The notes below the pieces were generated by a model. The model was not told the origin of the DNA, did not search any database, and saw nothing but the letters and a program-made list of their open reading frames with translations. From Clostridiales bacterium UBA1758 (GTDB lineage Bacteria > Bacillota > Clostridia > Oscillospirales > UBA1758), in assembly GCA_002315595.1 (NCBI GenBank), contig DCHG01000019.1, positions 1 through 54,944 on the forward strand: a stretch of DNA of 54,944 bases. Direction: 5' to 3'. This document shows, in pieces, positions 18,301-26,087 of this stretch. The number at the start of each line of letters is the position of its first letter. Position 1 is the stretch's first letter. The position numbers were made by a program, and so were the translations under genes.

Positions 18301-18950
18301 CTCATTCGTCTGCGACCGAAACGCCGTCAAAACTCACTGCTACGGGAATTGCAAGAACCTTCTATGAATCCGAAGCGGCGGAAAACGCCGACGTTCTAAT
18401 CAGTCAGAAGCGGACGCGGATCAAAGCTAAAAACGATGGACTGACGGCGGCGGAACAGGGAAACGCTGTTCATACCGCCATGCAGCAACTCGATTTTTCC
18501 GAGTGTGTGAACGCGGAAGGTGTACAAAGGGAATTGGAACGGCTGGTCGACAACGGAATTCTTTCGCAACAGGAACGGGAAGCCGTCGACACATCCATGA
18601 TCGTTAACTTCGTGAACGATCCCGAAACGAATAAATTCATCGAAGGTGCGGTACACCGTGAATATAAGTTCTCCGTGCTTCTTCCGGCAGAGGATTATTA
18701 CGGCGAGAAATTGAGGGACGAGAAGATCCTGTTGCAGGGTGTTGTCGACCTTTGGAATGAAACGGATGAAATTCGTTTGCTCGATTTCAAAACCGATCGC
18801 GTTCGGGCAGGGGAGGAAGAAGAAAGCGCGAAAAAATATCACGCGCAGATCCGTGCATACCGTTCGGCGATCGAAGCCGTCACGGGGAAAACGGTCAAAG
18901 AATCCGCCGTTTACTTCCTGCGTACGGGAAAATATATTTATGTAAACTAA
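15375..18950 (+). CDS. addA: AddA, ATP-dependent helicase-nuclease subunit A
   Basis: A 1191-residue UvrD-like superfamily 1 helicase fused to a C-terminal RecB nuclease. Walker A is SAAAGSGKT at residues 23-31. The helicase Walker B (VFVDEYQDSN) is near 395, followed by VGDIKQSIYSFR, then later the motifs IMSIHKSKGLEFPIV and LRVLYVALTRPKD. The nuclease motif near the end is GVVDLWNETDEIRLLDFKTDR. AddA unwinds 3' to 5' and its nuclease cuts one strand at dsDNA ends, with regulation by Chi-like sites. ATG 15375 follows GAGAGGAGAC inside the end of addB, so the pair is coupled. Confidence 0.95.
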   Translation: MGRMWTDEQLLAIDHRDGNMLVSAAAGSGKTAVLVERVMRLITDRDDPVDIDQFLIITYTKAAASELRGKIIDEISSRLSVDPNNARLYRQLALAYSAKISTVHAYCLELIRANAHRIGIPLEFRIADSTERSVIFEQCLEETVEKAYEDADFDQLAELFYGERNDDQLLKAVSELYESYRSHPYPDQWADEMIRCAETDETDIVKTIWGKYLMNRAKTIVTGARECIENTIDEIENDYPEFSPYLKALGDDLDASKRLENAFAGGWDAVREELFGINFTALARIRNVDEKLRDRIKAKRDTWKCCVKKLKEKIFTRSNDECIGDIHATAPLVRVLFETVRQFDAVFSEEKLRQALADFGDLEHMAIRLLVTGEDHEELTDVAYAEQAKFRYVFVDEYQDSNRVQETIFRAVSRGNNLFMVGDIKQSIYSFRLADPTLFGEKLRCFKPAASAKKGEPALFELSRNFRSRPQVLDAANAYMRALMSEQAGGVDYVGGQVLQCGAPQNFPKSDENYLAEINLIEMKTDGSETDEDGLNSVEAEAEFAAARIEKLIADGFLVTDKDGVRPARYSDIVIFLRSTKNAPVYADALAGREIPCRMDKQGAFFESTEISATVSVLAAISNITRDVSLIAALRSPIFGFTADELAEIRLCGKGTFYSALRKAVIGGNRKADEFLKVIAKWRKMAANTGVDRLIWSIYSETGALGIFSAMENGKARRDNLQKLYEVAKRFEHAGFKGLDNFLKYIERAGESEKNGEESIAPARETATNAVRIMSIHKSKGLEFPIVLFCNMNHQFNLSDLRKDVLISEQFGVGVKCRHSTKNIAWSTIVQNTASDANARKIMSEELRVLYVALTRPKDKLIIVGHLSQTEECFHKAAAAIKNGKISPENVLEGNSWINWMLWPLLLDRFMQNGKCVINSIPKDGWMTELFDVHRINVDEITTAKMVGKSNDRPLDTDLVERYYQGAKQAISVQYPHSSATETPSKLTATGIARTFYESEAAENADVLISQKRTRIKAKNDGLTAAEQGNAVHTAMQQLDFSECVNAEGVQRELERLVDNGILSQQEREAVDTSMIVNFVNDPETNKFIEGAVHREYKFSVLLPAEDYYGEKLRDEKILLQGVVDLWNETDEIRLLDFKTDRVRAGEEEESAKKYHAQIRAYRSAIEAVTGKTVKESAVYFLRTGKYIYVN

Positions 18951-19026
18951 TTTAGCGCGCTTTCGACAAATCTCCGCAATTTCAAAGAAAATATAAAGAA
19001 AATATATTTTTCTTTTGAAAAAACTA

Positions 19027-19055
19027 TTGCATTTTTACGTGGACTATGCTATTAT
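19027..19055 (+). promoter_or_regulatory. Putative sigma-A promoter for rpmE
   Basis: TTGCAT (19027-19032) and TATTAT (19050-19055) are 17 bases apart, 37 bases before the rpmE start codon. Confidence 0.6.
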
Positions 19056-19092
19056 ATACCAAGTTACGTTTTATGTATGCGAGGTGAAAGAC

Positions 19093-19302
19093 ATGAAAGC
19101 TGGAATCCATCCCGATTACGGTCCCACTACTATCAAATGTGCGTGCGGTGAGGTTATTGAAACCGGTTCTACCAAAAAGAACATCACCGTTGAAATTTGC
19201 TCTAAGTGCCATCCGTTTTTCACCGGCAAGCAGAAGCTGGTCGATACAGGCGGAAGAGTAGATCGTTTCAACAAGAAGTTCGGTCGCACTACGAACAAAT
19301 AA
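19093..19302 (+). CDS. rpmE: 50S ribosomal protein L31, zinc-binding form
   Basis: A 69-residue protein of the large ribosomal subunit. The frame can be extended upstream to 19015, but the family starts at MKAGIHPDYG and GAGGTG lies just before ATG 19093. The four zinc cysteines are present: C16 and C18 (KCACGEV), C36 and C39 (EICSKCHPF). This makes it the zinc-containing C+ type rather than the zinc-free paralogue. The signature HPFFTGKQ and GGRVDRFNKKF are conserved. It sits alone behind its own promoter, with a hairpin before hflX. Confidence 0.95.
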   Translation: MKAGIHPDYGPTTIKCACGEVIETGSTKKNITVEICSKCHPFFTGKQKLVDTGGRVDRFNKKFGRTTNK

Positions 19303-19312
19303 CATGGGCAGT

Positions 19313-19348
19313 AAGAGGGCAGCATCATTTCGGTGCTGCCCTCTTGTG
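19313..19348 (+). terminator. Terminator-like hairpin after rpmE
   Basis: A 12-base-pair stem (AAGAGGGCAGCA with TGCTGCCCTCTT) surrounds a 9-base loop. The T-run is weak, so partial readthrough into hflX is possible. Confidence 0.65.
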
Positions 19349-19361
19349 TTTACGGAGGCTT

Positions 19362-20624
19362 ATGGATAAGATTGAAAAAAAGGAACGCGGCATTCTTGTG
19401 GGACTTTGCAGTCCCGCGTTGGAAGACGAAAGTTCCGACGATATTACGATGGGGGAACTTGAGGCTCTTTTGGATACGGCGGGCGGCGTTTGCGTCGGTA
19501 AGATGATTCAAAACCGTGAAACACCCGAAGCGGCGACGTTTATCGGCTCCGGCAAGGAAAAGGAACTGAAAGAGTATTGCGATAACCTTGAAGCAGACAT
19601 TGTCATTTTCGACAATGAACTGAGTCCGTCACAACTGAAAAACCTCGAAGAAGCCCTTAATCTGCCGGTGATCGACCGTGCAGGACTGATTCTAGAAATT
19701 TTTGCACAACGCGCCCGTACAAGCGAGGGAAAATTGCAGGTCGAACTTGCGCAGTATCAGTATCTCTTGCCGCGTTTGATGGGACTCGGCAAGACGATGT
19801 CGCGTCTTGGCGGCGGAATCGGTACAAGAGGACCGGGTGAAACCAAACTTGAAACCGATCGCCGTCATATCCGATCGCGGATATCTAAACTGAAAGAGGA
19901 TCTCGCAGAGGTACGAAAAAACCGTGCAAGTCAGCGCAGAAAGCGTGAGCGTGCTGCAATTCCCGTTGTCGCCGCCGTCGGTTACACGAATGCGGGGAAG
20001 TCCACACTTGTCAATTATCTTTGCGGATCCGATATTCAGGCGAATGACCGCTTGTTTGACACCCTTGATCCTACAACGCGCCGTTGTGAACTTTCCGATA
20101 CCGTTAATGCACTCGTCAGTGATACCGTCGGATTTATTCGTAAACTGCCCCACAACCTCGTGGAAGCCTTCAAGGCGACGCTTGAAGAATTACAATATGC
20201 GGATATCATCATGCACGTCGTCGATGTGTCCAATCCTGAATGGCAAAATCAAATGCAGGTCACCGAAAAAATGATCGAAGAACTGGGCGTGCTGGACAAG
20301 CCACGCCTGACGGTCTATAATAAGGCTGATAAACTTGCCGATTCGCTTGGAATCGGGCAGGGGGAGGACGAATGTCTGATCTCCGCAAGAACGGGACTCG
20401 GCGTTGTAGAGTTGAAACAAAAACTCGTCAGGCTCGCCAACGCCGGCATCCGCCGTGTGAATTTGCTGATCCCCTATACGGATGCGGGCGCACTCGAACG
20501 CCTTTACCGTGAAGCAAAGGTCGTTGAGGCAAACTATATCGAGGACGGTATTTCGGTCGCGTTGGATTGTGACAGTGCGACTGCGGGCAGACTTGAAAAA
20601 TGGATGGTCGGAGGAACGGACTGA
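19362..20624 (+). CDS. hflX: Ribosome-associated GTPase HflX
   Basis: A 420-residue HflX. A longer frame reaches back to 19206 through rpmE, but CGGAGG at 19353-19358 marks ATG 19362. The N-terminal HflX domain ends in a basic coiled region carrying the family signature GTRGPGETKLETDRR. The G domain follows, with GYTNAGKSTL (P-loop), the DTVGFIRKLPH switch II and NKADK. A short C-terminal domain closes the protein. HflX binds 50S subunits and splits or rescues stalled ribosomes during stress. Its stop shares one base with the next gene. Confidence 0.95.
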   Translation: MDKIEKKERGILVGLCSPALEDESSDDITMGELEALLDTAGGVCVGKMIQNRETPEAATFIGSGKEKELKEYCDNLEADIVIFDNELSPSQLKNLEEALNLPVIDRAGLILEIFAQRARTSEGKLQVELAQYQYLLPRLMGLGKTMSRLGGGIGTRGPGETKLETDRRHIRSRISKLKEDLAEVRKNRASQRRKRERAAIPVVAAVGYTNAGKSTLVNYLCGSDIQANDRLFDTLDPTTRRCELSDTVNALVSDTVGFIRKLPHNLVEAFKATLEELQYADIIMHVVDVSNPEWQNQMQVTEKMIEELGVLDKPRLTVYNKADKLADSLGIGQGEDECLISARTGLGVVELKQKLVRLANAGIRRVNLLIPYTDAGALERLYREAKVVEANYIEDGISVALDCDSATAGRLEKWMVGGTD

Positions 20625-21250
20625 TGGCTGAATGGCTTGTGCCCTTCGGATACGGAGAGGACGAGTTTACCGAAAAAAAGTCCCGCTTTATCGGCAGAGT
20701 GTGGCATATTGAAAGTGAACAGGACGCGTTGGAGCATATTCGCAAGGTCGGGGAAATTGATGCCGACGCAAAGCATAATGTGTACTGTTACGCACTCCGT
20801 GAAGGCAATATCATTCGTTGTACCGATAACGGGGAGCCGCAGGGGACTGCGGGGCAACCCGCGCTTGCGGTTTTTCAAAAGGCGGGTGTGACCGATTTTT
20901 GTTGCGTCATCACACGATATTTCGGCGGTATCCTGCTTGGTGCAGGAGGACTCATCCGCGCCTACGGTCATGCGGCAAAGATTGGATTGGACGCTGCGGG
21001 AATTGCTGCCATGCGTCCGTGGAAAAGTTTCGTTACCGCTGTTGACTACGGGATGTACGACAGAATGTTAAACGAACTTGCGCCGTATGAGCCCGTCATT
21101 GACAACACCGAATTCGGAACCGATGTGACCATCGAGTTTTCCATTCGCAATGAATGTGTCGGCGAAGTCGCCGAAATGATCCGTGAAATGACTGCCGGAA
21201 AGGCGGAATTGATAGAACTGGGTGAAAGTTTTCGCCCGGTCAGATTGTGA
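20624..21250 (+). CDS. YigZ/IMPACT-family protein
   Basis: A 208-residue member of the UPF0029/IMPACT family, the usual length. The N-terminal domain carries the diagnostic stretch TRYFGGILLGAGGLIRAY; the C-terminal ferredoxin-like domain is DUF1949-like (SIRNECVGEVAEMIREM). ATG 20624 is preferred to the in-frame ATG at 20600 because GGAGG lies between them and the family starts near here. Bacterial members have been linked to translation or proteolysis, but no reaction is established. It overlaps hflX by one base, suggesting a joint transcript. Confidence 0.9.
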   Translation: MAEWLVPFGYGEDEFTEKKSRFIGRVWHIESEQDALEHIRKVGEIDADAKHNVYCYALREGNIIRCTDNGEPQGTAGQPALAVFQKAGVTDFCCVITRYFGGILLGAGGLIRAYGHAAKIGLDAAGIAAMRPWKSFVTAVDYGMYDRMLNELAPYEPVIDNTEFGTDVTIEFSIRNECVGEVAEMIREMTAGKAELIELGESFRPVRL

Positions 21251-21256
21251 GGTAAT

Positions 21257-21556
21257 ATGGAAAAGTTTGCATGGAGAGCGCGTGTCAAAGAGGGAATGAT
21301 TGCTGAATACAAGCGTCGACACGATGAAATTTGGCCGGAAATGACCGAAGTTCTCAATCAGGCGGGAATTCACAATTACACCATTTGGAATATCAACGAC
21401 GAACTGTTCGGCTATTACGAGTGCGAAAGCGTCGAGTATGCGGCGAAGGTGCAAGCCGAAAGCCCGGTCGTTCAAAAATGGAATGTGTATATGGACAGTG
21501 TGATGGAATTTGTTTCCGGCGAAGACGGAATGCAGTTGATGTTTACGCATCAATAA
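21257..21556 (+). CDS. rhaM: L-rhamnose mutarotase family protein
   Basis: A 99-residue ferredoxin-like protein of the RhaM/DUF718 family. It opens KFAWRARVKEGMIAEYKRRH with Tyr18 and His22 at the same positions as in the characterised enterobacterial enzyme, then EIWPEM and HNYTIW. RhaM interconverts the alpha and beta anomers of L-rhamnose. No rhamnose isomerase, kinase or aldolase gene is in the window, so the true sugar may be L-rhamnose, L-fucose or a related 6-deoxy or uronic sugar. It lies 6 bases after the YigZ gene and 10 bases before an oxidoreductase, and probably works with the latter. Confidence 0.85.
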   Translation: MEKFAWRARVKEGMIAEYKRRHDEIWPEMTEVLNQAGIHNYTIWNINDELFGYYECESVEYAAKVQAESPVVQKWNVYMDSVMEFVSGEDGMQLMFTHQ

Positions 21557-21566
21557 GGAGAGAAAA

Positions 21567-22625
21567 ATGGAATTTCATTACCAAATACCCCAAAAACGCA
21601 GCGTTCGCGTCAAGCCCGGCGAATTTAAGATTGCCGCGATCGGTCTGCAACACGCTCACATTTACAATATGGCGGGCGAACTTGTCAAAGCGGGAGCCGT
21701 GATCAAATGGGCATATGATGCGGAACGGTCGAAAGTCGACGCGTTTACCGAAAACTATCCGGGCTCTGTTGCGGCGGAGTCCGTGGAACAGATCCTGAAC
21801 GATCCCGAAATCAAACTCGTCATTTCCGCGGCGATCCCTTGTGACCGTGAAGCGATTGGCGCAAAGGTAATGCGTGCGGGAAAGGATTTTATGGCGGACA
21901 AGCCGGGATTTACCACGTTTGAACAGTTGGAGGACGCACGACGCATTGTCGCCGAAACGGGAAGAAAATATTTTATCTGTTACAGTGAACGCGTACAGAG
22001 TGAAGCGGGCATTGTCGCGGGTGAACTGATCCGTCAAGGCGCGATCGGCAGAGTTTTGCAACTCATCGGTACGGGACCGCATCTTTTGAATGCACCGTCC
22101 CGTCCGGATTGGTTTTGGGAGATTGAAAAGAATTCGAGTCTTATCAATGATATCGGCTCGCATCAGGTCGAACAGTTTCTTGCCTATACCGGCGCAAAAG
22201 ACGCCCGTGTGAACTTCGCAAGAGTCGAGAATTTTGCGCATCCCGAGCATCCTGGCTTTTACGATTTCGGCGAATTTTCGCTTACGGGTGACAACGGTGC
22301 ATCGGGATATTTCCGATTGGACTGGTTTACATCCAAAGGCGTCGGTACATGGAGCGACGGTCGCGTGATGCTGTTGGGCACCGAGGGACATATTGAACTT
22401 CGTAAGTACGCAAATCCCGGTGTGGAGCCGAAAGGCGAGTGGTTGTATTTGACCAATAACGACGGATCGTGGCAGATGCGTGTTGCTGATACCTGCGGTC
22501 AGCCGTATTTCTTTGATGTAATCGACGATTGTCTGGACCGTACCGAGAATGCCATGACGCAGGAGCATACCTTTATGGCGATGGAGATCGCCCTGAGGGC
22601 GTCGAAGATTGCCGAGAAAAAATAA
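21567..22625 (+). CDS. Gfo/Idh/MocA-family sugar oxidoreductase
   Basis: A 352-residue NAD(P)-dependent oxidoreductase of typical family length. The N-terminal nucleotide fold starts near residue 17 (KIAAIGLQHAHIYNMAGEL). The EKP-type motif is DKPGFTTFEQ near residue 112, and the substrate-domain motif with a catalytic His is SLINDIGSHQVEQFL near 192. It follows the mutarotase-like gene by 10 bases behind an AAGGAGAG box. The two may take a free sugar to its lactone or ketose derivative (inference). It is clearly a different subgroup from the shorter protein at 678. Confidence 0.85.
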   Translation: MEFHYQIPQKRSVRVKPGEFKIAAIGLQHAHIYNMAGELVKAGAVIKWAYDAERSKVDAFTENYPGSVAAESVEQILNDPEIKLVISAAIPCDREAIGAKVMRAGKDFMADKPGFTTFEQLEDARRIVAETGRKYFICYSERVQSEAGIVAGELIRQGAIGRVLQLIGTGPHLLNAPSRPDWFWEIEKNSSLINDIGSHQVEQFLAYTGAKDARVNFARVENFAHPEHPGFYDFGEFSLTGDNGASGYFRLDWFTSKGVGTWSDGRVMLLGTEGHIELRKYANPGVEPKGEWLYLTNNDGSWQMRVADTCGQPYFFDVIDDCLDRTENAMTQEHTFMAMEIALRASKIAEKK

Positions 22626-22634
22626 AGTCTATCA

Positions 22635-22668
22635 AAAAAGGACGAAACCGATCGGTTTCGTCCTTTTT
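22635..22668. terminator. Bidirectional terminator
   Basis: A near-perfect palindrome (AAAAAGGACGAAACCG and its complement around AT) has A and T runs at its ends. It lies between the convergent oxidoreductase and DUF5107 genes. Confidence 0.9.
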
Positions 22669-22679
22669 GTACGTGGCTT

Positions 22680-24746
22680 TTACGTTGTCATGCGGAAATC
22701 AAAGCGGGACGGAGGCGGGCAGGTGGTCTTGACTTCATCAAGGAAGTCGTGATAATCGCCTTTCGGACCGGCTTTGAGGCAGGCGTGATATTTGAACCAA
22801 ATATCGGAAACGCTCGTTTCGCCTTCGCGGATATTGGAGTATTCGCGTTCGAACATCGGCGGGATATGATCGAGATGTCGAAGTTCAATGGCGGGGATGC
22901 AGGAATAGAGCGCGATACGCTCGTTATCACGAAGTTCGGCAGAGAGGGCGTTATATTTTTCCCAGCACTGCTCGTACTTTTCAAGTTTATTCAAAAGCGC
23001 AAGATATTCCTGCCAGAACATCGGATAGCGGTCGACAAAATCGAACGAACAGGCTTTTTCATAATATTCGCACGCCGTATCGTTGTCGTTCATGCGGAGT
23101 TTCAGCACGGCGATACAACGGTACGCCCACGGGTTCGGCTTGCAGGCGAGAGAACCGTCGAACGCTTTAACGGCGGCTTCGTTTTCGCCGCGCTCCGCAA
23201 GCATTACGCCGTAGTGATACATCGAATACCAGTTGACATTGGCGGTCTTTTTCACGCTTTCGGAAAGGATCTTAAACCAATTATCATCCACCATATACGA
23301 AACCGGCGCGGCTTCAATCGAAGGTGCGGCAAGCACGCCGTTTTCTAACAGACCGAGCCACGGAAGTTGCTCGGCGTTGATCGCAGTTTCGGGGAAGGTC
23401 AACCATTCGGGCGTCTTAAATCCGCCCATAAGTTCCACACGGTGTTGTTCCAAAGCCGCCCATCCGTGACCGAGACTCACAATGCGTTCGGGAGCACGGA
23501 AAGAGTCGCGGTGGAAGACCTCTTCATAAGCGTAAAGGGTATCCGGCGTGATCTTTGCATGGATCTCGTCGGCGATGTAGTCGCAGGCGGATTTCCAACA
23601 TTCCTGACCGGATTTCGCGTAATCGGCGATGAGTTCGCCGAAGCATTGGGTGAAGGCGACCTCGGTCTTGGGTTCGAGGATAAAGCCGTGAAGTTGCGTC
23701 GGGGAAATGCCCGCCTGCAATTCAAGGTAGTCGCCTTTTCCGTCTTCGGCGAGGAAGTTACACCACTGACGGCCGCCGGGACCGTGCCCCCAACAGAACA
23801 TTTTGTGGAAGCGGAGGTTTGCCGTTGACATATCGTAAACAGTGTAGCCGTCGCCGTATGCCGCGGCTTCCCACGGTGCAACCGTTCCTTCCGGGTACTG
23901 GAAGAAATATTCGGTGCTGTTTTTGATGTTTTTGAGCGAATAGGACGCGTCGTTGTCGGGGTTTTCAAGGTGTGGCATTTTGGTTGCGACCATCAGGCCC
24001 GGAACAGAGGGGATCTCTTGTTTCGTTCCGTCGGGGAGGACGCGGTAACGCTGTTCGGAGGTCGTGTAAATAACATCCGCAGTACCTGCGAGAACGCGAA
24101 CGGAGTCATCCTCTCTTGCGGCGATATTCGTCCACCAATAGGTACTCATCGGCTGATCGGTGACATTCATCAAACGCGTGTGAATGAACAGTTGCTCGGC
24201 ACCCTTCGGTAGGTGAAAGTCAATTTGCCAATAAAGTCCTTTGCAACGTTCGTATTCATAGGCGCGCAAAAATTCTTCGCCGTCTTCACCGCGTACAACG
24301 CCCAAATGGACATTGTCGAGAGTGATAAAGGAATGACCGAACTGCGAAGCGTTCCATTCAATGCCGCCACTCATCCAAGCATCGCGGATGGCGAGGTTGG
24401 CGGGTTGGAAAACGGGATTTTTGAAATAGAGATCGCGTCCGCTTTTTTTGGAATACAGTGAATACAGACGGGAGCCGTAATCGGCGAGAAACACTGCTTT
24501 GAGATTTTCGTTTTCCATCTCAAAGGTTTTGAGGACGACGGTGCTGCGGTCACGGGTATAGTTATCCTGCATTTTGTACGGCAGGACACGACTGCCGGTG
24601 CAATAGCCGTAAAGGTTCATTTGTTCTTCACTGAAACCTTCGGCTTTTCGTTTGGGATTGTGGTCGGGATCACGGAATACGGGAAGCGGATTTTCGCTTC
24701 CGAGCAGGGAACCGGGTAATTCAAGAATTCCGCGTTTGACGCTCAT
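22680..24746 (-). CDS. DUF5107-domain protein with TPR-like C terminus
   Basis: A 688-residue protein. The frame continues upstream to 24863, but ATG 24746 follows an AAGGAATGGTG box and begins a well-formed N terminus. Residues about 60-330 match the DUF5107 domain: YTRDRSTVVLKTFEMEN, LADYGSRLYSLYSKKSG and AWMSGGIEWN. Aromatic-rich beta-strand patterns there recall galactose-mutarotase and glycoside-hydrolase-like sandwiches (inference). Residues about 540-640 look like helical repeats (YGVMLAERGENEAAVKAFDG), as in TPRs. No signal peptide is seen, so it is cytoplasmic. Homologues usually sit among carbohydrate genes, which suits the nearby mutarotase and oxidoreductase. It forms an operon with the DUF362 gene upstream (37-base gap). 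Confidence 0.82.
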   Translation of the reverse strand: MSVKRGILELPGSLLGSENPLPVFRDPDHNPKRKAEGFSEEQMNLYGYCTGSRVLPYKMQDNYTRDRSTVVLKTFEMENENLKAVFLADYGSRLYSLYSKKSGRDLYFKNPVFQPANLAIRDAWMSGGIEWNASQFGHSFITLDNVHLGVVRGEDGEEFLRAYEYERCKGLYWQIDFHLPKGAEQLFIHTRLMNVTDQPMSTYWWTNIAAREDDSVRVLAGTADVIYTTSEQRYRVLPDGTKQEIPSVPGLMVATKMPHLENPDNDASYSLKNIKNSTEYFFQYPEGTVAPWEAAAYGDGYTVYDMSTANLRFHKMFCWGHGPGGRQWCNFLAEDGKGDYLELQAGISPTQLHGFILEPKTEVAFTQCFGELIADYAKSGQECWKSACDYIADEIHAKITPDTLYAYEEVFHRDSFRAPERIVSLGHGWAALEQHRVELMGGFKTPEWLTFPETAINAEQLPWLGLLENGVLAAPSIEAAPVSYMVDDNWFKILSESVKKTANVNWYSMYHYGVMLAERGENEAAVKAFDGSLACKPNPWAYRCIAVLKLRMNDNDTACEYYEKACSFDFVDRYPMFWQEYLALLNKLEKYEQCWEKYNALSAELRDNERIALYSCIPAIELRHLDHIPPMFEREYSNIREGETSVSDIWFKYHACLKAGPKGDYHDFLDEVKTTCPPPSRFDFRMTT

Positions 24747-24783
24747 AATTTCACCATTCCTTCTTTTCTTTTTTATCGAAAGT

Positions 24784-25869
24784 TTATTTGATCTCTTCGA
24801 TTTCGTAATTCTGCGAGCCCATGCCGTACTTTTCGAGCAAATTGATCTGAACGAAAGGATCACGACCGTGCAGACGGTAAAGCAGATGACCTTCGGTACC
24901 GAGTTCCTGACCGGAGGGTGCGCCGGACGGAATGAAATCTTCCACCTTGATAGCGTCGACGCAGGCGCGTTCGATTGCGACCATATCCTGCGAAGCCATG
25001 ATGCCGATGTCGGGAACGATGGGTGCGGTACTCATGCCCCAGCAGTCGCAGACGGCGGTGATATTCATCAGAAAGTTGATATAGAAGATATGACCGGGTT
25101 TGAAATTTTTCAACACGGTGCTGGTGCAAAGTGCCATACCTTCCTGAAAGTCGTTGAAGCGGGCGGCGTCCATGGTAATGGCGTGAGTCGGGCAGGTTTT
25201 GGAGCAGTGCTGGCAGAAGGTGCAGGCGTGATAATCGATGGTGTAGTTGCCGTCTTCGTCAAAGGAGTTCGCGGTGTGGTTACAGTTTGTCACGCAAAGA
25301 CCGCAGTGGACGCATTTGTTTTTGTCCCAGACAAGACCGCCTTCGAGATTGTGGATCTGCGAACGGGTGCGATCCGTGACACAGCCCATGGCGATGTTTT
25401 TGCACGCTCCGCCATAACCACAGGAGCCGTGACCTTTGACATGGGAGAGGTCGATGAGGACGTCGGCGTCTTTGATATTGCCGGCGATGTCGACGTTTTT
25501 CAGTGTGCGGAAGTTCACATCGACGGGGTAGAAATACTTGCCCGTGACACCGCAGGCGTCGACGATTGGAGCATCGAAATATTCGCGGGTGTAACCGCGG
25601 TTGGCGGCACCTTCGACGGTTTGGTCGGTGAGATACACATCCGCGCCGTATTCTTTGAGTTTATCGACGAGAATTTTGACAAACATCGGGTGAATCGTGG
25701 TATAGCCGATATTGCGACCGACGTGCATTTTGATGGCGACGAGTTTGCCTTTGACGGTCGGTCCCATATTCATTGCATCAATCAGTCGCACGAATTTACG
25801 CGGAAGCGTTTCATCCGGATCGTATTTGGTGTACTTGCAGGATGTAAAAAGAACTTTGGATGACATCAT
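24784..25869 (-). CDS. DUF362 protein with two [4Fe-4S] clusters
   Basis: A 361-residue cytoplasmic protein. The DUF362 domain (about residues 1-180 and 240-345) surrounds a 2[4Fe-4S] ferredoxin insert with two CxxCxxCxxxC runs: CVHCGLCVTNC near 192 and CTFCQHCSKTCP near 220. Members are found in anaerobes and are thought to transfer electrons or handle an unknown substrate; no reaction can be stated. Adjacent ATGs at 25869 and 25866 follow a GGGGG box. The gene is first in the operon with DUF5107, behind the promoter at 25923-25951 and a 16-base palindrome. Confidence 0.85.
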   Translation of the reverse strand: MMSSKVLFTSCKYTKYDPDETLPRKFVRLIDAMNMGPTVKGKLVAIKMHVGRNIGYTTIHPMFVKILVDKLKEYGADVYLTDQTVEGAANRGYTREYFDAPIVDACGVTGKYFYPVDVNFRTLKNVDIAGNIKDADVLIDLSHVKGHGSCGYGGACKNIAMGCVTDRTRSQIHNLEGGLVWDKNKCVHCGLCVTNCNHTANSFDEDGNYTIDYHACTFCQHCSKTCPTHAITMDAARFNDFQEGMALCTSTVLKNFKPGHIFYINFLMNITAVCDCWGMSTAPIVPDIGIMASQDMVAIERACVDAIKVEDFIPSGAPSGQELGTEGHLLYRLHGRDPFVQINLLEKYGMGSQNYEIEEIK

Positions 25870-25887
25870 TTTCCCCCTATCTACGGT

Positions 25888-25903
25888 GATTCCCTTGGGA
25901 ATC
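25888..25903. promoter_or_regulatory. Perfect 16-base palindrome in the DUF362 leader
   Basis: GATTCCCTTGGGAATC is a perfect inverted repeat lying about 13-28 bases downstream of the expected transcription start, between the promoter and the ribosome binding site. This is a common operator position. No cognate regulator is identified in the window. Confidence 0.4.
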
Positions 25904-25922
25904 GGACAACTTGAACAAGGTC

Positions 25923-25951
25923 ATTATATCGCAGGAAAGCCAAAGAATCAA
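25923..25951 (-). promoter_or_regulatory. Putative sigma-A promoter for DUF362-DUF5107
   Basis: On the minus strand, TTGATT (25951-25946) and TATAAT (25928-25923) are 17 bases apart, 54 bases before the start codon. Confidence 0.6.
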
Positions 25952-26087
25952 TAGACAGTTTCATATACGTTTTCGGAAATCTATTTATTTATAAAATTTA
26001 TGCGGAAAAGGAAGTGTTTTTGCATTTTGTGTCGTATATATAGAGTAAAATGCCATAAAATACATCCCGATTTCGGAAGGTGAGTTC

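Noticed and set aside
21543..22568. A 341-codon open frame antisense to the second Gfo/Idh gene
   Set aside because: The plus-strand product has a clear Rossmann fold and family motifs; the antisense product resembles nothing.
24652..25863. A 403-codon open frame antisense to the DUF362 gene
   Set aside because: The DUF362 protein on the other strand has two intact ferredoxin motifs, a promoter and a ribosome binding site. The antisense frame is a codon-bias artefact.
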